Below, in pieces: positions 47,031 through 59,230 of a stretch of 64,000 nt of DNA. The stretch lies in the NCBI RefSeq assembly GCF_932526225.1, contig NC_064044.1, forward strand, positions 10,463,406 to 10,527,405, read 5' to 3'. Within the stretch, counting starts at the first letter, position 1; each line of letters starts with the position of its first letter. Source of the DNA: Nematostella vectensis (Eukaryota; Cnidaria; Anthozoa; Actiniaria; Edwardsiidae). The notes beneath the pieces are model-generated. The model did no database searches. It had not been told where the DNA came from and was given only the letters and a program-made list of their open reading frames with translations. The position numbers and the translations under genes were made by a program.

Positions 47031-48819
47031 GTACGTTTTATGCGATTTGTAGATAAGCATTGATTACTCGTTTAAGATGAGTTTAAAATGAAAAGTTTAA
47101 AATGAGGTTTGTTTTGATCGCGGCACTAAACAAGGGCACAAAACAGATCTGTTCCGCAAAATATCTGTTCCGCAGCCCTTTTTCTGCTGGCTGGGAAGAT
47201 GTTAGACCCATCGGTTGCTGGGTCAAACTAGTTGTACTGGGAATATTTTAAGGGGCGCTGGAGCGTTGGGAAAAAGATCGTCCCGATCATTTATACGGAA
47301 AATTATTCATATGCTAAAATGCCTAACTACTGCTGGCCGGAAAAAAAGATTGGTCCCTGTATCGCCCTATCGCGACTGGAGCCAGCACTTAAAAGGACCA
47401 TTCTGGATTTTTCGTACTTTAATATAAAGTCCCTATGGACTTAAATTTGCCAATGAAAAAAGGTTCTATTTAAGCTGACTAAGTTAATTACCCAATATTT
47501 CCACGGGTTATTAACGTGATAGTCCTAGTAAATAGCATATAAACGTGACAATGTTCAAAACAACCATTCTGGATAGGGCGATAAAGTCCCTCCTGGGAAA
47601 AAGAAATAGATCATTTCTTCCAAGAAATTTTTAAAATGGATATTTTTGGCATCAGAACATATTCAAACGACGAAATATGCCATTTTAACGTGTTTCAGTA
47701 AGGGGGGCTCGTGGTGTGCTCTTGACTAAATGAGACAATCACTTCAGCTTACTAACGCCTACTGTGCCAAACAATGTTTATGGTAACATTTTATGGTTTC
47801 TTTTGAGTCGGATAATTGACCGCCAAGACCCCCGATCTGCGATATTCCGTTGTCACCAACAAACACTGTCTTTCCTAAATCGAATGACCAGGTGCGGGCA
47901 GGGAAAATTGTTATCACTGATTACAAACGCAACATAAAAAGGCGGCCTGTTTCGATCATTATTCAACGCGAGCCCGCACAACAATATTGCCCCGTCGCTT
48001 TTTTCCTTCGTTGGTGCGAGCTACGGGGGACGGATAGTGGCCCGCTTTTTTCTTCCACCAACCACTCACCAGTAAAAACCGAATTTTTCAAACAGCTCTC
48101 ACATTTTGCGGGCTAGATAGTTCAAGCTATAAATCGCACTTTTTTCGCATCGGGGCGGCCAGTTTGGCAGCCGAAAAAGGCATGTCATTCAGGGGCTGGT
48201 AACCATTACACCTAATTGGTCAATAGATTTACTCTCGTCAGACTAGGAGACTGGCCTGGTTTGTTGTCTTTAGTATTTCATTAGTATATTAAATCTTTTA
48301 TCGACATTGACCATTATAGTTTGCTGGTGTTGTTGTTGCCGTTGAAGCGCGCGCACGGCCTCGGTGGGGTTGGCCTCAGGTTTTGGCTCTTGGCTAAATT
48401 TGCCCCCACCTAGTCGTTATGAATCAGTACAATTAGCAAATTAGTTTGTTAGGCCTTAAATTGACAAAGTAATTAAACGTCATTAAAGGTGGCCATAAAA
48501 ATCCAACACGATTTATTGATTTATATAGCAAGAGGCTTGTCGTGCGGCGTGCGCTAACAACGATACAAGAATATATCATATTTAGCTGCTGCTGAGAATA
48601 TACGTGCCAGTATAAAAAGACGATCAGTATTTTGTCTAGTTTGGCTACATCATGCCTAATCATTGCCTGTTTATATTACAGTTCACACTAAGCTTACAAG
48701 CCTGTAAAGATGGTTCGTTTACTTGTTCAAATGGAGGCACATGTGAGATTGACTGCAAAACTCTCGTCCCAAGATGTCTTTGTCCGGAAGGCTTTTCTGG
48801 AGACAAGTGTGAAAGTTAG
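46671..48819 (+). CDS. Gene 2: truncated paralog, secreted PAN-EGF protein
   Basis: Two exons (46671-47030 and 48682-48819) predict 165 residues: signal peptide, PAN/apple domain and one seven-cysteine EGF domain, ending ...DKCES and TAG. In gene 1 the EGF exon ends at a GTAAGT donor. Here the donor reads GTTAGT, and if unspliced the same substitution yields an in-frame stop (48817-48819) one codon past the EGF. EGF 2-6 and the pentraxin exons are absent from the following 12 kb. Exon 1 differs from gene 1 by four replacements and one silent change, while the EGF exon is identical. It may be a functional short secreted protein or an early pseudogene. A candidate AATAAA lies at 49629-49634. 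Confidence 0.72.
47116..48620. other. Intron 1 of gene 2, non-homologous insert
   Basis: This stretch shares nothing visible with the gene 1 intron (14812-16918). It contains a partial inverted pair around ATCGCCCTATCG (near 47362) and ATAGGGCGAT (near 47572). No recognisable protein is present; an 88-codon frame at 47850-48116 is unassigned. It is probably a different transposon insertion. Confidence 0.45.
48682..48819 (+). CDS. Gene 2 exon 2: EGF domain and new stop codon
   Basis: The 133 bp of EGF coding sequence match gene 1 exon 2 exactly. The next bases, GTTAGT, can act either as a weakened donor or as the continuation AGT-TAG, which terminates the protein. The stop depends on the +3 base alone. 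Confidence 0.75.
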   Translation, partial: FTLSLQACKDGSFTCSNGGTCEIDCKTLVPRCLCPEGFSGDKCES

Positions 48820-48902
48820 TACAGCTACCCTTCTTTGGCCAACTTGAACTATTTGCATTTACTGCAATCAAGTAGATTTAGTCAGTGATATAATGATGTG
48901 TA

Positions 48903-49748
48903 TTAGCATTTCATGTAACTTTCTGTCTGTCCCAGCACTATTTTCGACGAAGGTCGCATAACAAAGCGAAATGTTAGGACATTTGATTGTTTTTGTCTTC
49001 ATTGTTTTTGTCTTTTTTGTCGGCAAATTTATTTCATGAAACTTTAGTTCTACTAAAATGTTTGGGATGCCTGTGTTACACCACTAAACTGTAGGTTAGC
49101 GAGTTAACCCACCTCGCGAGCAGGGTTAGATTTTACCTCCAAACTGACCCAGATTTAGCACTAACCAGCGTTTCGAGAACAGAACTAATCCGGGGGTAAA
49201 AATGTAATCGTGGGTTAGAGCAAATTTAACCCTAGGTTAGCGCTAATCGCTAATCGGCCCCAGGCCTCTAAGAGATTGACCGAGCAGGTTTGAAGGTCAC
49301 ACAAATTTTGATATGCATTTGATCCCCCCCCCCCCCCACAGCCAATCCTGGGTACACGTCTGATACTCAACGGAAAATGGAAAAGCCAAATAAAAGCGTT
49401 GCAAAGGTAGCTCACGTACATCACTATGGCAACGTAGTTACTAGACGAGTCCAACTCACCCGCAATACGATTAGAGAATTATAGTAATTAGAAAGTAAAC
49501 CAGAAATACACTGTATTTACTTGGAAGCTTTCAAACTCGAGATATAAAAGCAGAGACAGCATTGCAGACTTGGCATCTTTTATTTAGAATAATAATATCC
49601 AATGGTCTTCCATGCCCGTATCTATTTAAATAAAAGAAATATTTACTCTCACTAAATCTTAAGTATTTTAAATGATGTCATACAGTGAATAAAAATTATA
49701 CTCCAAGTGAAACTAACATGCTTGCTAATGAAATGTCTCCAATTTTAT
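48903..49748. other. Non-duplicated DNA after gene 2
   Basis: I recognise no gene or element. A C16 run lies at 49325-49340 and a possible polyadenylation signal at 49629. EGF or pentraxin exons were looked for here on both strands and not seen. Confidence 0.55.
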
Positions 49749-50268
49749 GAACTGGTACATGAAGGAAAAGAATTCGAAACAAGACCCCTGCCGATTGATA
49801 CCCTAATGTGAGTTAGTAATCGTGATAAAGTTTGTTTTTTGAAGAGGTAAATTAAGAAAAGTTTGTAAGAGGTCTGCGGAGGCAAGAAAATAGGCTAATT
49901 TCGATGGTGCGGGAAAAGCGCTTCTAACCCGAGCGCAACGGCGGATTTCTACAAATTAACACCAGAAATGCAATTTCTGATTGTTTATCTATCTCGTGGT
50001 AGTAATTCTGGTTAGTCGTGCTTTTAAAGTTTGCATGGGGACGACAAATATTATGGTAATTTTCTAGGAGCGTTTCGGTACCGTTTTAAAAATATATATT
50101 ATTCTATGTTGTATAAATTTAATTCGTTCCAAAATCCTCATACGTTAAGAAGATATACTATATTTGATTCTTGGCATAATATTTTCTGAGGCAATATTTT
50201 TTTAACTTGTTTCCAAGCGCTTACATTTTAGGTATTTCCCGGGGTATTTGCGACTAAAAATAGCACTA
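49749..50268. repeat. Left arm of a ~520-bp inverted repeat
   Basis: This is the reverse complement of 55531-56052, with many substitutions and small indels. Conserved landmarks include GAAATGCAATTTCTGATTGT and AAGCGCTTACATTT. The arms bound a 6.3-kb region that contains an X repeat. They could be long terminal inverted repeats of an old DNA transposon or an inverted local duplication. Confidence 0.72.
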
Positions 50269-50421
50269 CTACTCAGAAAACAACTCTTTGCTAATTGCGT
50301 AGAAGATCAAATATCAACTCAAATAAATAAAGTTATTCTTTTCCTCGATATACCTTATACCTAAATTACAAATGAAGCATACCTTAAAGAGAGATCTGGC
50401 TTTCATAGCGATTGATGGTGA

Positions 50422-53418
50422 TAGCGGAGCTAAGCGCGGCCGCAGGCCGCGCGCGTAGCCCCATAGGCATAGAAATATGGTATAGGTATGCGACTTGGTT
50501 TTTGTGGTCATCGCGCGGGTACCCTGTGGTGTCACTCGCCAGCCAGCTAGCCAGCCAGTCAGTCAGCCAGCCAGCCAGTCAGTCAGCCGCCCGACTCCCA
50601 GGCCCCACTCGGCCCCGAAATGGCGACTAAATACAAGCACGGAGCAAGAGAAAAAGTTCTTGTCGATTATGCGATGATTATTTATTTTGCCTCAAATTTT
50701 GTGACTTAAGGATAAAGTCAACTAGAGGAGATCTACTAACATTCATTCACGCCAAGATTTATCTGGTTTTAGCTAGTAAATTTAAGCAAGTAACAGTTCA
50801 CATTAAAAAGCGAAAAGAACCACAAGAAAACGATCAAAAAAACAATGCAAGGTGAGTTTCGGACGACAATTTGTATTGTCTATTGAGGATATGACAGTTA
50901 TTAGGCTTTTTGTTGTCCTTTTTGTATGCTTTGAGAATGCGAGTACTTAACTTAGTAATCAAATTATTTGAGCATAACAGGTTTTGTTTTGACATTCTTC
51001 GTTTTATCTATATTCTTGATTGTGTTGAATAAAATACAATACAACAAATACTTGAATTCGTCTTTAATAAGACTTCTTCAGGGCAGATTGATTGTGTTGA
51101 GATATTTCATAAAGGCTAACCAATATCGTGTTGCATTTGTCAAATACTGCTAAAGAAGACCGTTCTTGTCTTTATATCCTGTGCTCTTAGTCCTAAGAAG
51201 ATACATATCCTTAGAAGATACAGCAGCTTTTTCAACTTACAAGAAAAATTTTCCTTACCGAGGATAAAAACAAAACAAAAATTTAACCCCTGTTGCCAAT
51301 ATGTATTGTTATTGTCTGCATCTTACATGTCATGTGTTTATTATTATGTTTTCAAATATTTGTGGAAATTAGTCAGATTATAAATGTCTTGATGATAAGA
51401 TTGTTTTGAAAGAAATGTTACTCTTTTATGAACCAGGGACTACCTGAGGGCCAAGATGAATGCTAAAGACTGGAAGACATGAGAATTGAAAACCATGTCT
51501 TGAAAGACATGTCTGAAAGACAGTAGGGAGTTCTTATTTACTAGTCATTTGATACCCCCACACACATGGTCCCAGGAAAGGGTGGGGGATTAGACTTTAA
51601 TAAAAGCCTGTTTCCAAGTTAAGAGTCAAAAACAGTCAATACCACCACCCCTCTTGATATATTCTGGTTAAAAAGTAATCTAAAACCCCACATTAACCCC
51701 TGACTTCCCCAGGACCATAAGGGAGGGGGCTCAAATGACTAGGACATTACTATGTGATTCAGCAGTACACACTCAATAGGTTTTTTTTTAGAACAAGATA
51801 CTTATATTATATAACACTAAAAACATAATTTTGCTTTTTAAATAATAAATCTGTAACGAAAACAGTTTTCTATTAACCTAAAGATAATGGGAAAGGGGAT
51901 ATTTTAGGAAAGTACTGAATATAATTATCACATTATTGTTATTATATTTTCTTTTCAAACATTTAAAGAAGAGTCATATTTCTTTCTTTCCTTCTCCATG
52001 TTGACTATTTTTATGCAATTGATGCTCTTTGCTACTTCCTCTCTACACCAAAAATAAATTAATAAACAGATTTGATTTTTAAATTAGAAATTTTTATTTA
52101 GTACTTTCACTTATATCTTCTTTTTAGGATTTCCTTTCCTTTTCCATTACATTTATTTTAAAGGTTTATATTTATTTCATTGGAATGGTTGGATCCAGGG
52201 TTTCTAAAAACACCAAAATATAATGCATTACTGGATGTGTATTTGTAGATATTAATTCCCGTGGGGATGGAAAATCACCACTTCAAATGGTACATTAAAT
52301 CTTCAGCATTGCATCTTATCTAAAATTGTGTCTGACACTATATTCTATCTTTGAAATCCTGTTTCATCCATTACTTGTTCTTTGCAAGGACAAAGCTTGT
52401 CAGAATGTAGCTTTACAAATGTACATTAATGAAACTTTTATTAAGGGAAGGGTTTTTTAGGGCAGGATACTTAAACTTTATAACACTAGCAACAACCTTG
52501 TTCCTTTTCAATAATAGAATTCTGTTCACATAGCTTGGATAGCATAGACATGGCCTCTTTAGAGGCCTGTGGTGATGAAAGGGTTAAGATAATGGGAAAG
52601 GGGAAATGTCAAGAAATGCTCAATCAAATTATTTTCATTACTGTTATATTTTTTTCAACAAACCTTTCAAGTTGAGTCAATTCCCTTTATACCTCCTCCC
52701 CCGTCGACTATTTTTTAGTCAATTGATATTCTTTCCTTCCTCTCTACCCCAAACATAGATCAATGAAAGGGTTTGGTTTGAAATTAGAAGTTAGCATTTT
52801 AGCACTGTCAGTGATGCCTTAGATGTTTTTTTAGGATTTGCTTCCAAAATCAATTTATTTTTTCTTCATTGCATTCATTTTGGAGTAGGCACCAACAACA
52901 AGGCCACTATATGGTAAAGGGTGGGTGCACCAATATGTAATGCATGAAAGGAGATATATTTTTGGATTTTAATTTCCAGACATTTTTATGAATATTCGGT
53001 CCAATGAATGAGAGAATCGCCACTAAATCAATACATAAAAATTACAGTATGGCATCTAAACAGTCTAAATATATTATTTCAAATCTGTGGAATGCTGTTA
53101 CATCCATGACCTATTCTGCACAAGGGCAAAGCTTGTCGGAGTATTGTTTTGATTAAAAAAAATATATTTATAAACTTCTATGATGGGACATAAGAATTTA
53201 CCATTAGACTCTTGACAACTTTGACAGCAATATTCACACCAGGAATTGTGTTTGTTAACTTTGATGTACTGCATAATTTAAATTATTGAATAAGGCCTGG
53301 ATCCATTTGGTTGGTACAATAAATAAATCTCAGTAAAGAGCAGGATCCTAGATCCCCCAAAAATACCTCAATCAGTCAACACAGGTGTTCAATGCTGGCT
53401 CCGCTTTTAGGCAGTGCC
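50422..53418. mobile_element. X repeat, copy 3 (inverted, diverged)
   Basis: The GC-rich end (AGCCCCATAGGCATAGAAAT near 50457) comes first and the GGCAGTGCC end (53410-53418) last, opposite to copies 1 and 2. Next to the GC-rich end are expanded CCAG/TCAG repeats (50540-50590) and an ATGGCGACTAAATAC start-like motif (50620), comparable to the minus-strand ATGGCGGCCACT of copy 1. A GTGAGT donor-like site follows at 50852. The AT-rich inside differs greatly from copies 1 and 2. Confidence 0.5.
51790..53150. repeat. Diverged ~660-bp direct duplication inside X copy 3
   Basis: 51790-52410 and 52450-53150 share a succession of landmarks: AGATACTTA/GGATACTTA, ATAATGGGAAAGGGG, CCTCTCTAC and a closing CAAGGACAAAGCTTGTC/AAGGGCAAAGCTTGTC. 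The copies are strongly diverged and non-coding. Confidence 0.65.
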
Positions 53419-55530
53419 TAAATCTATATTATATCCTTTGGGAATCTGTAGCGTGGGAATCGCGTTTCGACATTTGTTTACAGCATTCTTTAGCCTTGTA
53501 GATTCAGACCGCGGACAATCGTTACCCTTCAAAGTGATGAAATTGTACATCGGCTTTTGTCCAAGATTTAAGACTGCAAAGTTCGTTGTTCGCTTTCTGC
53601 ATGTCAGTTCGATTTGGGGTTTGACATATTGTGAGTTCTATTGCGACGCCAGAATCATCATTACATTCGTGCCACATCCATTTTTTTATCATATATTTTT
53701 GTTGAGCGCTGAATTTTGAAAGTCGAATCCATAGAATACCATGAGAGATTACGTAAAAGACGAAAAGTGGTAAAGGAGGCCAGTTCAATGCCACTCTCCT
53801 TGCAGCGGCTCGTGTCGGAGTCACGCAACGCTCTGAAACAACAACTAACTATTCGAGTCAGGCACGTGATATAGCGACATAGCAGCAAATTGTCTTTTGA
53901 TGAGATTCGTGTCAAAAACAACTCAAATGAAAGTGTGTGGATAAAGTATAATCAAATTAGGATTAGAATACCAATGTTTTAAAAGTATCCCAGCCCCTTT
54001 TTCCCTACATTACCCTAATAAAAAGCTCGCAAGGGCCCACCATAGACTACTTAGACCGTTAGCAGTGCCAGAAAAAAAGCATTATATCCTGAGAGCTTGG
54101 GAAAATGTTTAAATGCACGTTCCGAAAGTCCACTTTCGGTTAGCCAAAAAATTGCAAAACTATAAAGCATAAGCGAATAAGTAAAACTTTTTTGTAGACA
54201 AATGCTATAATAGACTTCCAGTGGAGATAAAAAAAAAATCCATTCCGTTTTTGTGGAGGTCAGATTTTATACAAAAAACGTTGCAACAACTGTTGCAACA
54301 ACACCCCTGACATCATGTTCACGCAGTGTTAACGAGCATTTGCGCGCTTACGCCTTTGGAGCTGCAATTTTTGCGACACCAAAAAATTTTCAAGGAGATG
54401 GATATATGCCTGTATCACCGGTCAACTCTCGGGATTGGGTGGCGACGAGGCTCATATAAATGCCGTTTACCTGCCCCTATCGCTGTGCATAACATGACCC
54501 GCGAGAGACGCCACTGGAGATCGAGGTGTAAGCAAAAGCATGAAGGAAGATTTGTCCCAGTGGCATCTGGTAAATGAAGTGCTTATGTGTACCAGTTTTT
54601 CCCTTCCTTCTCTTTGGGGGCCAACATTTGGTAACATTTAAAAAAACGGACTTTTTTTATTCATTTCAGAACCAATTAGTTTTTGAGTGGTTGCTTTGTT
54701 ACCCTTTTACACAGAGCTTTCTGTGTCGTTCATTTACTTTGCTGTGTGGAGCAAAGTAAACGAGCAATACAGAAACCTCTGCGCAGGAGGGTAATGCTTT
54801 GTAAACCCTTTTGTGAAGTCATTATTCATTGTATTTTAAGGGTCTGAGACTTTTATGAGTACAAATAGTATTGTGGATCTTTTAAAATACATTTTGAGAA
54901 CATGATTCATTATTCGTATACATTAGGGCATTGGATAAAATAGTTTAGAGCAGACTTCAGCTAATTAAAAAAATATGATGTTGTGTGAGTTGTGGTTTAT
55001 TTTAGGAAAATTGGAAAAGGGTAACGAAGAATGACGACTCACGCAATAGTATACGCAATATGCTCGAAAATATACTTTGCACAATTTGTTTTACAATTCC
55101 AGGTTCAAAATAAAAATTGAACATTCAAACAGTGTCTGCGAACCCCCTCCCCCTACGCCCACCCCTATGTAGATCTGTTTGCGTGACAGTGCACTCAAGA
55201 AAGGTCGCGAAGTTTTCACATGATAAATAATAGAAAACTCATACTCAGAGTAGCAAAGAAAGGACACAGACACAGGAAGGCTGGTATTCTATACACATAA
55301 ACTACTATTAGTTGTATTCCTTATTACACAAAGAGAAGTGTCGATATAAGCTTTAGACAACATATCGGCACATTATATCGAATGAGTTTTCCTTTTATTT
55401 TGTACGGATCAACAAAATCGAGGCTCATCACTAAAAAGCTTTTCTTTTATTGTTTTTCTTTATTCAGATTTACAGTTTATCGCGAGTTGTTGTTTACTCA
55501 ACTATGCATAATCAGCATTGCGTTATTTTC
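53419..55530. other. Non-coding stretch inside the inverted-repeat structure
   Basis: A 101-codon plus frame (53414-53719) and a 100-codon minus frame (53824-53522) overlap each other, and neither resembles a known family. The minus frame ends at a GGGTAACG, which could be a splice donor, so an unrecognised exon cannot be excluded. Nothing else is identifiable up to 55530. Confidence 0.4.
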
Positions 55531-56052
55531 AGTGCGTTTCTATTTCTAGTCGCAATTCGCCCAAATGTAAGCGCTCGGAAACAGGTAAAAAAACATTTGC
55601 CCAGAATTTTTTTTCGCCCAAGCAAATATATCGTTTCTACTTATCAGCATAAAATTTTGGAAAGAATTGAAACTATACCGCATAGGAAAATATCTTGGTG
55701 AAAAACTGCGCTATTGCGTTCCTTAAAAAATCCATTTTTTTTGTCGGCTCCATGCAAAATTGAAAAATGTAATCAGTCAAAATATCCAAAACCCAGGGAT
55801 AAATGAACAATCAGAAATTGCATTTCTTGTATTGATTTGTAGAAATACGCCGTTGCGTTTGAGTTAAAAGCGCCTTCGCCACACCATAGAAATCTGTCAA
55901 TTTTCTCGCCCCTACAGGCTTCGACAAATTTTTTCTTATTTCTCCCGTTTATAAAAGTTTCGAAAAATAAACTATACCACGATTATAATTTCAACCCAGG
56001 GTATCAATCGGGTGGGGTGTCGTTTTAAAACATTTTTCATCATGTGCCACTG
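55531..56052. repeat. Right arm of a ~520-bp inverted repeat
   Basis: This pairs with 49749-50268 (landmarks AATCAGAAATTGCATTTCTT, AATGTAAGCGCT and GGGTATCAATCGG). The outer end stops near 56052, where the left-arm similarity also ends. Confidence 0.72.
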
Positions 56053-56236
56053 ATTTCGAATCCCACGACATCTAGAGAAAAAGCCGGTCTTAAGCCTTCT
56101 ACCAGATTTTTTAAGCCCAAAAGTCCCAAAGGTAATTTCCATCAACTCAATCAAACCTGCAAATGTGACGGAACCTGAACAGCATGTACACAAGGGGATG
56201 AGCCCACCCAACCTTGGCCGCAAAGTAGGTATATAT

Positions 56237-57005
56237 GTTATTTACCAGCTGGGAGGTACGTATCGTGAAATACCGCGACCGAGGTCTTGAAAATAGTGAC
56301 CAAGGCCGTACATTTTCCAACTTTGTTTACCTTACGGAATTGTGGTTGCACGAGGCGAGGTTTCGATTCTGACTTTCGTCGATGTTCGTGAAGATTTTGT
56401 TCGCTCATAATTATTCAATAAACTCTATTTAGTATTTTCATACAACGCTTTTAATCCTCCAGAAATACAGAACCTCCAAAGAAGACATTCTCTGAGTTTT
56501 GAACAACAATTTTATTTAGTAAAATTATTTAGTCAAAATTGATAAGTCGTTCTCAACTCGGATTGATCGAAGAAATGTCTTCTTTCGCTTTAAATCCTCC
56601 ACAGACGATAAGATAAATTCACTAAAGAACTCTTGAAACGTTAAGCTGGTTATGCAGGTAAATTTCTAGAGTGATTTGTCGTTTTTCTTCGTATGATAAA
56701 CTTTCAGCAAACTTGAATCATTATGGCGGGAAAATGTCAAAACACAGGGAGTTTGAAGCCGATTTTCCGTAAAGTCATTGATTCTAGATAAAATGACAAA
56801 TAAAATGCCGTTTTGGTGTGAAGATCTATAACATCGGGAGTAAAAATCCAGTTTTCGATGGTCATTTTACAAATCAATTCACTATTTCGAGCTTTGGAGG
56901 TGAGCGGTCCGGTATCGCGGGGTCCGGATCGTAGTATACCGGACCTCACGAGAGCCAATCAGAGCACGCGATGGATACCGGACCCGGAAAATAAAAATTC
57001 TTATC
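56237..57005. mobile_element. GC-palindrome element, internally deleted copy
   Basis: The order matches 15196-16840: ACCAGCTGGGAGG, CGTGAAATACCGCGACCGAG, the CGAGGCGAGGTTTCGATTCT segment, then the terminal GTCCGGATCGTAGTATACCG palindrome. About half the length is missing. It confirms that the family has defined ends and is mobile. Confidence 0.75.
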
Positions 57006-58040
57006 AATTGATAGTCAAACACTGTCCTTTTATTCCTGTCCGTAGCTAGAGTGTTTAGGAAAAGCCCCTCGCTCAAAATTCTGACTATGGGCCTGTTTAT
57101 CCAGAGTTAAACACCGCTGCACCTAGTCAGTGGTATCCTAGCTTTCCTCGTCTCTGTGCTAATGCGAGCACAAATTGATGGTTGCTTGTATTTTTCATAA
57201 AAAAAATACAGCTATGAGCATATTGGGAGAGTGCCTTAGGACATCATGAAGTCTATTGGGGCATAATTGAGTGTTGTGCTTATGGATATTCGCAAGCAAA
57301 GTTGGATTTATGGTGATTTTTTCTTGTTTGGATTTGCCAATAATTTTCCATTGCATCCCCACAGCTCTCCTAAATGCTGTCTTTTGTAAAACCAAATTGA
57401 TTCCAAAATTGTTTACACTGTTATTCTGGGTCTGTATGACCTGTAATTGATTTGTTTGGCTTTGGGGTTAAAAGACTTATAAAAAAACATCTGACTTTGG
57501 GGAGAGGGGTGTTCACTGATCACCTTGGTTTGATGCATATCTTTAAGACCATTTATCCCTTAGACTGATGCCTGAGTATCTTCATATTGTTGTGTTTATT
57601 TTGCATTTATAAATTTTTGGGGTTGTGGGTCCTTCTCAAAGCTGGTACAGGCCGGTTGAGGGGTCAATGTTGTTGTATTTCTGCTATTCGTGACCAGTAA
57701 CACTATTCACTCGGCACCAGGCCCCGAGCGGTCGTTCGTGAGCAGCCATGTTGTCGCTAGTATCATAGAGTTCGATGTACACGAACACGATAGCTCGCAC
57801 TTATTGGAATAAAACACATGCTTAAAACACATGCTTAAAACACAACTATACGTGTCTTTGGAAATAGAAAAATGTGTTAAGAAAACACAACCTTGAGTGT
57901 CAAGAAGCTTAGAAATCTTACATTCCGTCAGCCCCACCATATGTGTACTGCCAACATGCTCAATTGGCAAGACCCCGCCAATATCATACTCTAGGAGTTG
58001 ATAAGCTGATTGGGAAACTCTCACCAGTTTGGAAAGCTTT
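57006..58040. other. No recognisable feature
   Basis: A 115-codon minus frame (58054-57707) and a 66-codon minus frame (57395-57195) match nothing I know. No repeats with clear ends are visible. Confidence 0.45.
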
Positions 58041-58118
58041 GTTACTTCATTCATATTCGTTTGGGTTCGTTTGGAACCTCAAAATTTTTTAAACGTTTAG
58101 ACCTTCCGTCCACACTAA

Positions 58119-58518
58119 GGCCCTGTCCCCACGTATCCGTTTTCGTTTTAAAACGCAACATTTTTTGTTCCGTTTTCAAAAATGTCCGCGTCCACACGAA
58201 GCCTTTTCATTTTGATACGACCCGTCCCCACGAAAACGGAGAAACGATACGAAAACGATAACAAGTTCTACAGCGCATGCGTACTCGCGCGCCAATGGAC
58301 TGCACCTGAGTTATCACGCCATCGTTTTCGAAAGGTTCCGTTTTCGTCCGTCCCCACGGCACCAAAAGGTTATCGTTTTCAAATTGTTCCACTCTGGATA
58401 CCGTTTTCAAATCGTTCCGTTTTCGATCATCGTTTTTGCGTTTCCGTGTGGACGATACCCGTATCCGTAACAAAATGGTTGCGTTTTCAAACTTGAACGG
58501 ATACATGGGGACGGGGTC
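58119..58518. mobile_element. 400-bp MITE with TAA target duplication
   Basis: The left end GGCCCTGTCCCCACGTATCC and right end (reverse complement GACCCCGTCCCCATGTATCC) are inverted repeats. TAA flanks both sides (58116-58118 and 58519-58521), which fits a PIF/Harbinger-type insertion. The interior is rich in GTTTTCGTTT-type motifs and is non-coding. Confidence 0.82.
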
Positions 58519-58521
58519 TAA

Positions 58522-58870
58522 AACGCGCGCTGGATCCAGCGAATCCGGATAGATTTAAAAACGCCCTCGAAAGTGAATCAAAATGAATCCGTATACTTTG
58601 GTCCGTAGTGTGGACGGTCAAATCCGTATCAAAATGAAAACGATGGCGTCATATCGCAGGCGTGTCTGCTGCTTTGAGCATGCGCATATCATAAAAATGA
58701 CGTTACCCCGTACCTTTGAGGGTTTTCAAACGGTTGAATCCGTGTTAGTGTAGACGGCTGGATCCAGGCGAACACGCTGCGAAAACGATAGTGTGGACGC
58801 GAATCAAATGATGCGTTTTCGGCGAAACGACGAATCCGGGTGCTTTTGAATCCGTGTGGACGACCCCTAA
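58522..58870. repeat. Related CCGTCCACAC/GTGTGGACG repeat flanking the MITE
   Basis: Sequence on both sides of the MITE (58095-58115 and 58522-58870) carries a second family of GTGTGGACG and GAATCCG motifs. The MITE therefore seems to be inserted into an older, similar element. The outer ends are not clearly defined. Confidence 0.5.
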
Positions 58871-59039
58871 ATAACAAACAGATCATCGCGACGTGAATGA
58901 TACCATTGCAAAGTAACATCAATTGGAGGACATATATCATTGGCTTCTAAAGATTCCTTGTCAGGTTTTGTCTTGAGTTTTCCCCCTATGATTTCCCCTG
59001 TAAACGTCACCCGAATCCAGTTTGCAAGGACGGTATCAA

Positions 59040-59230
59040 TGCAAATTATTGTTAAGATATTGGCTGTTTGCTTGATGAATCATCCTTTGATCGGCCTGAA
59101 AGCTATAGGTTTTATCCTAAAGAGCAATGAATTCCAGCAGGGAGTCTCTTGATTTCTTACAGGTAACACAGTCCTTGAAATAATTAGGCTTGTGGCCGCT
59201 CTCTCAGCTCCGGTTAATCCAGTACCTCTC
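59040..59230. repeat. Gypsy-associated fragment
   Basis: This stretch matches 7160-7310 (and 39680-39830). Shared landmarks are TTTGCTTGATGAATCAT, TAGGTTTTATCCTAAAG and GTCTCTTGATTT. It is probably a non-coding 3' piece or partial LTR of the same retroelement family. The following 59230-60000 shows nothing further. Confidence 0.6.

Larger units (their letters stand above)
28817..48902. repeat. Segmental duplication, right copy (A')
   Basis: This is the direct-orientation copy of 1-17199, longer because it has more 1.41-kb array units and a 464-bp block (29868-30331) that the left copy lacks. It ends at 48902 in intron sequence just after the first EGF exon of gene 2, where left-copy similarity stops abruptly. 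Divergence is uneven: very low over 39580-42800 and clearly higher over 43400-45600. Confidence 0.93.

Noticed and set aside
53414-53824. Two overlapping ~100-codon frames on opposite strands
   Set aside because: No recognisable family, no clear exon structure, and both cannot be coding; kept only as a possible unrecognised exon.
57707-58054. 115-codon minus frame
   Set aside because: No known domain and it runs into MITE-flanking sequence; coding is not supported.
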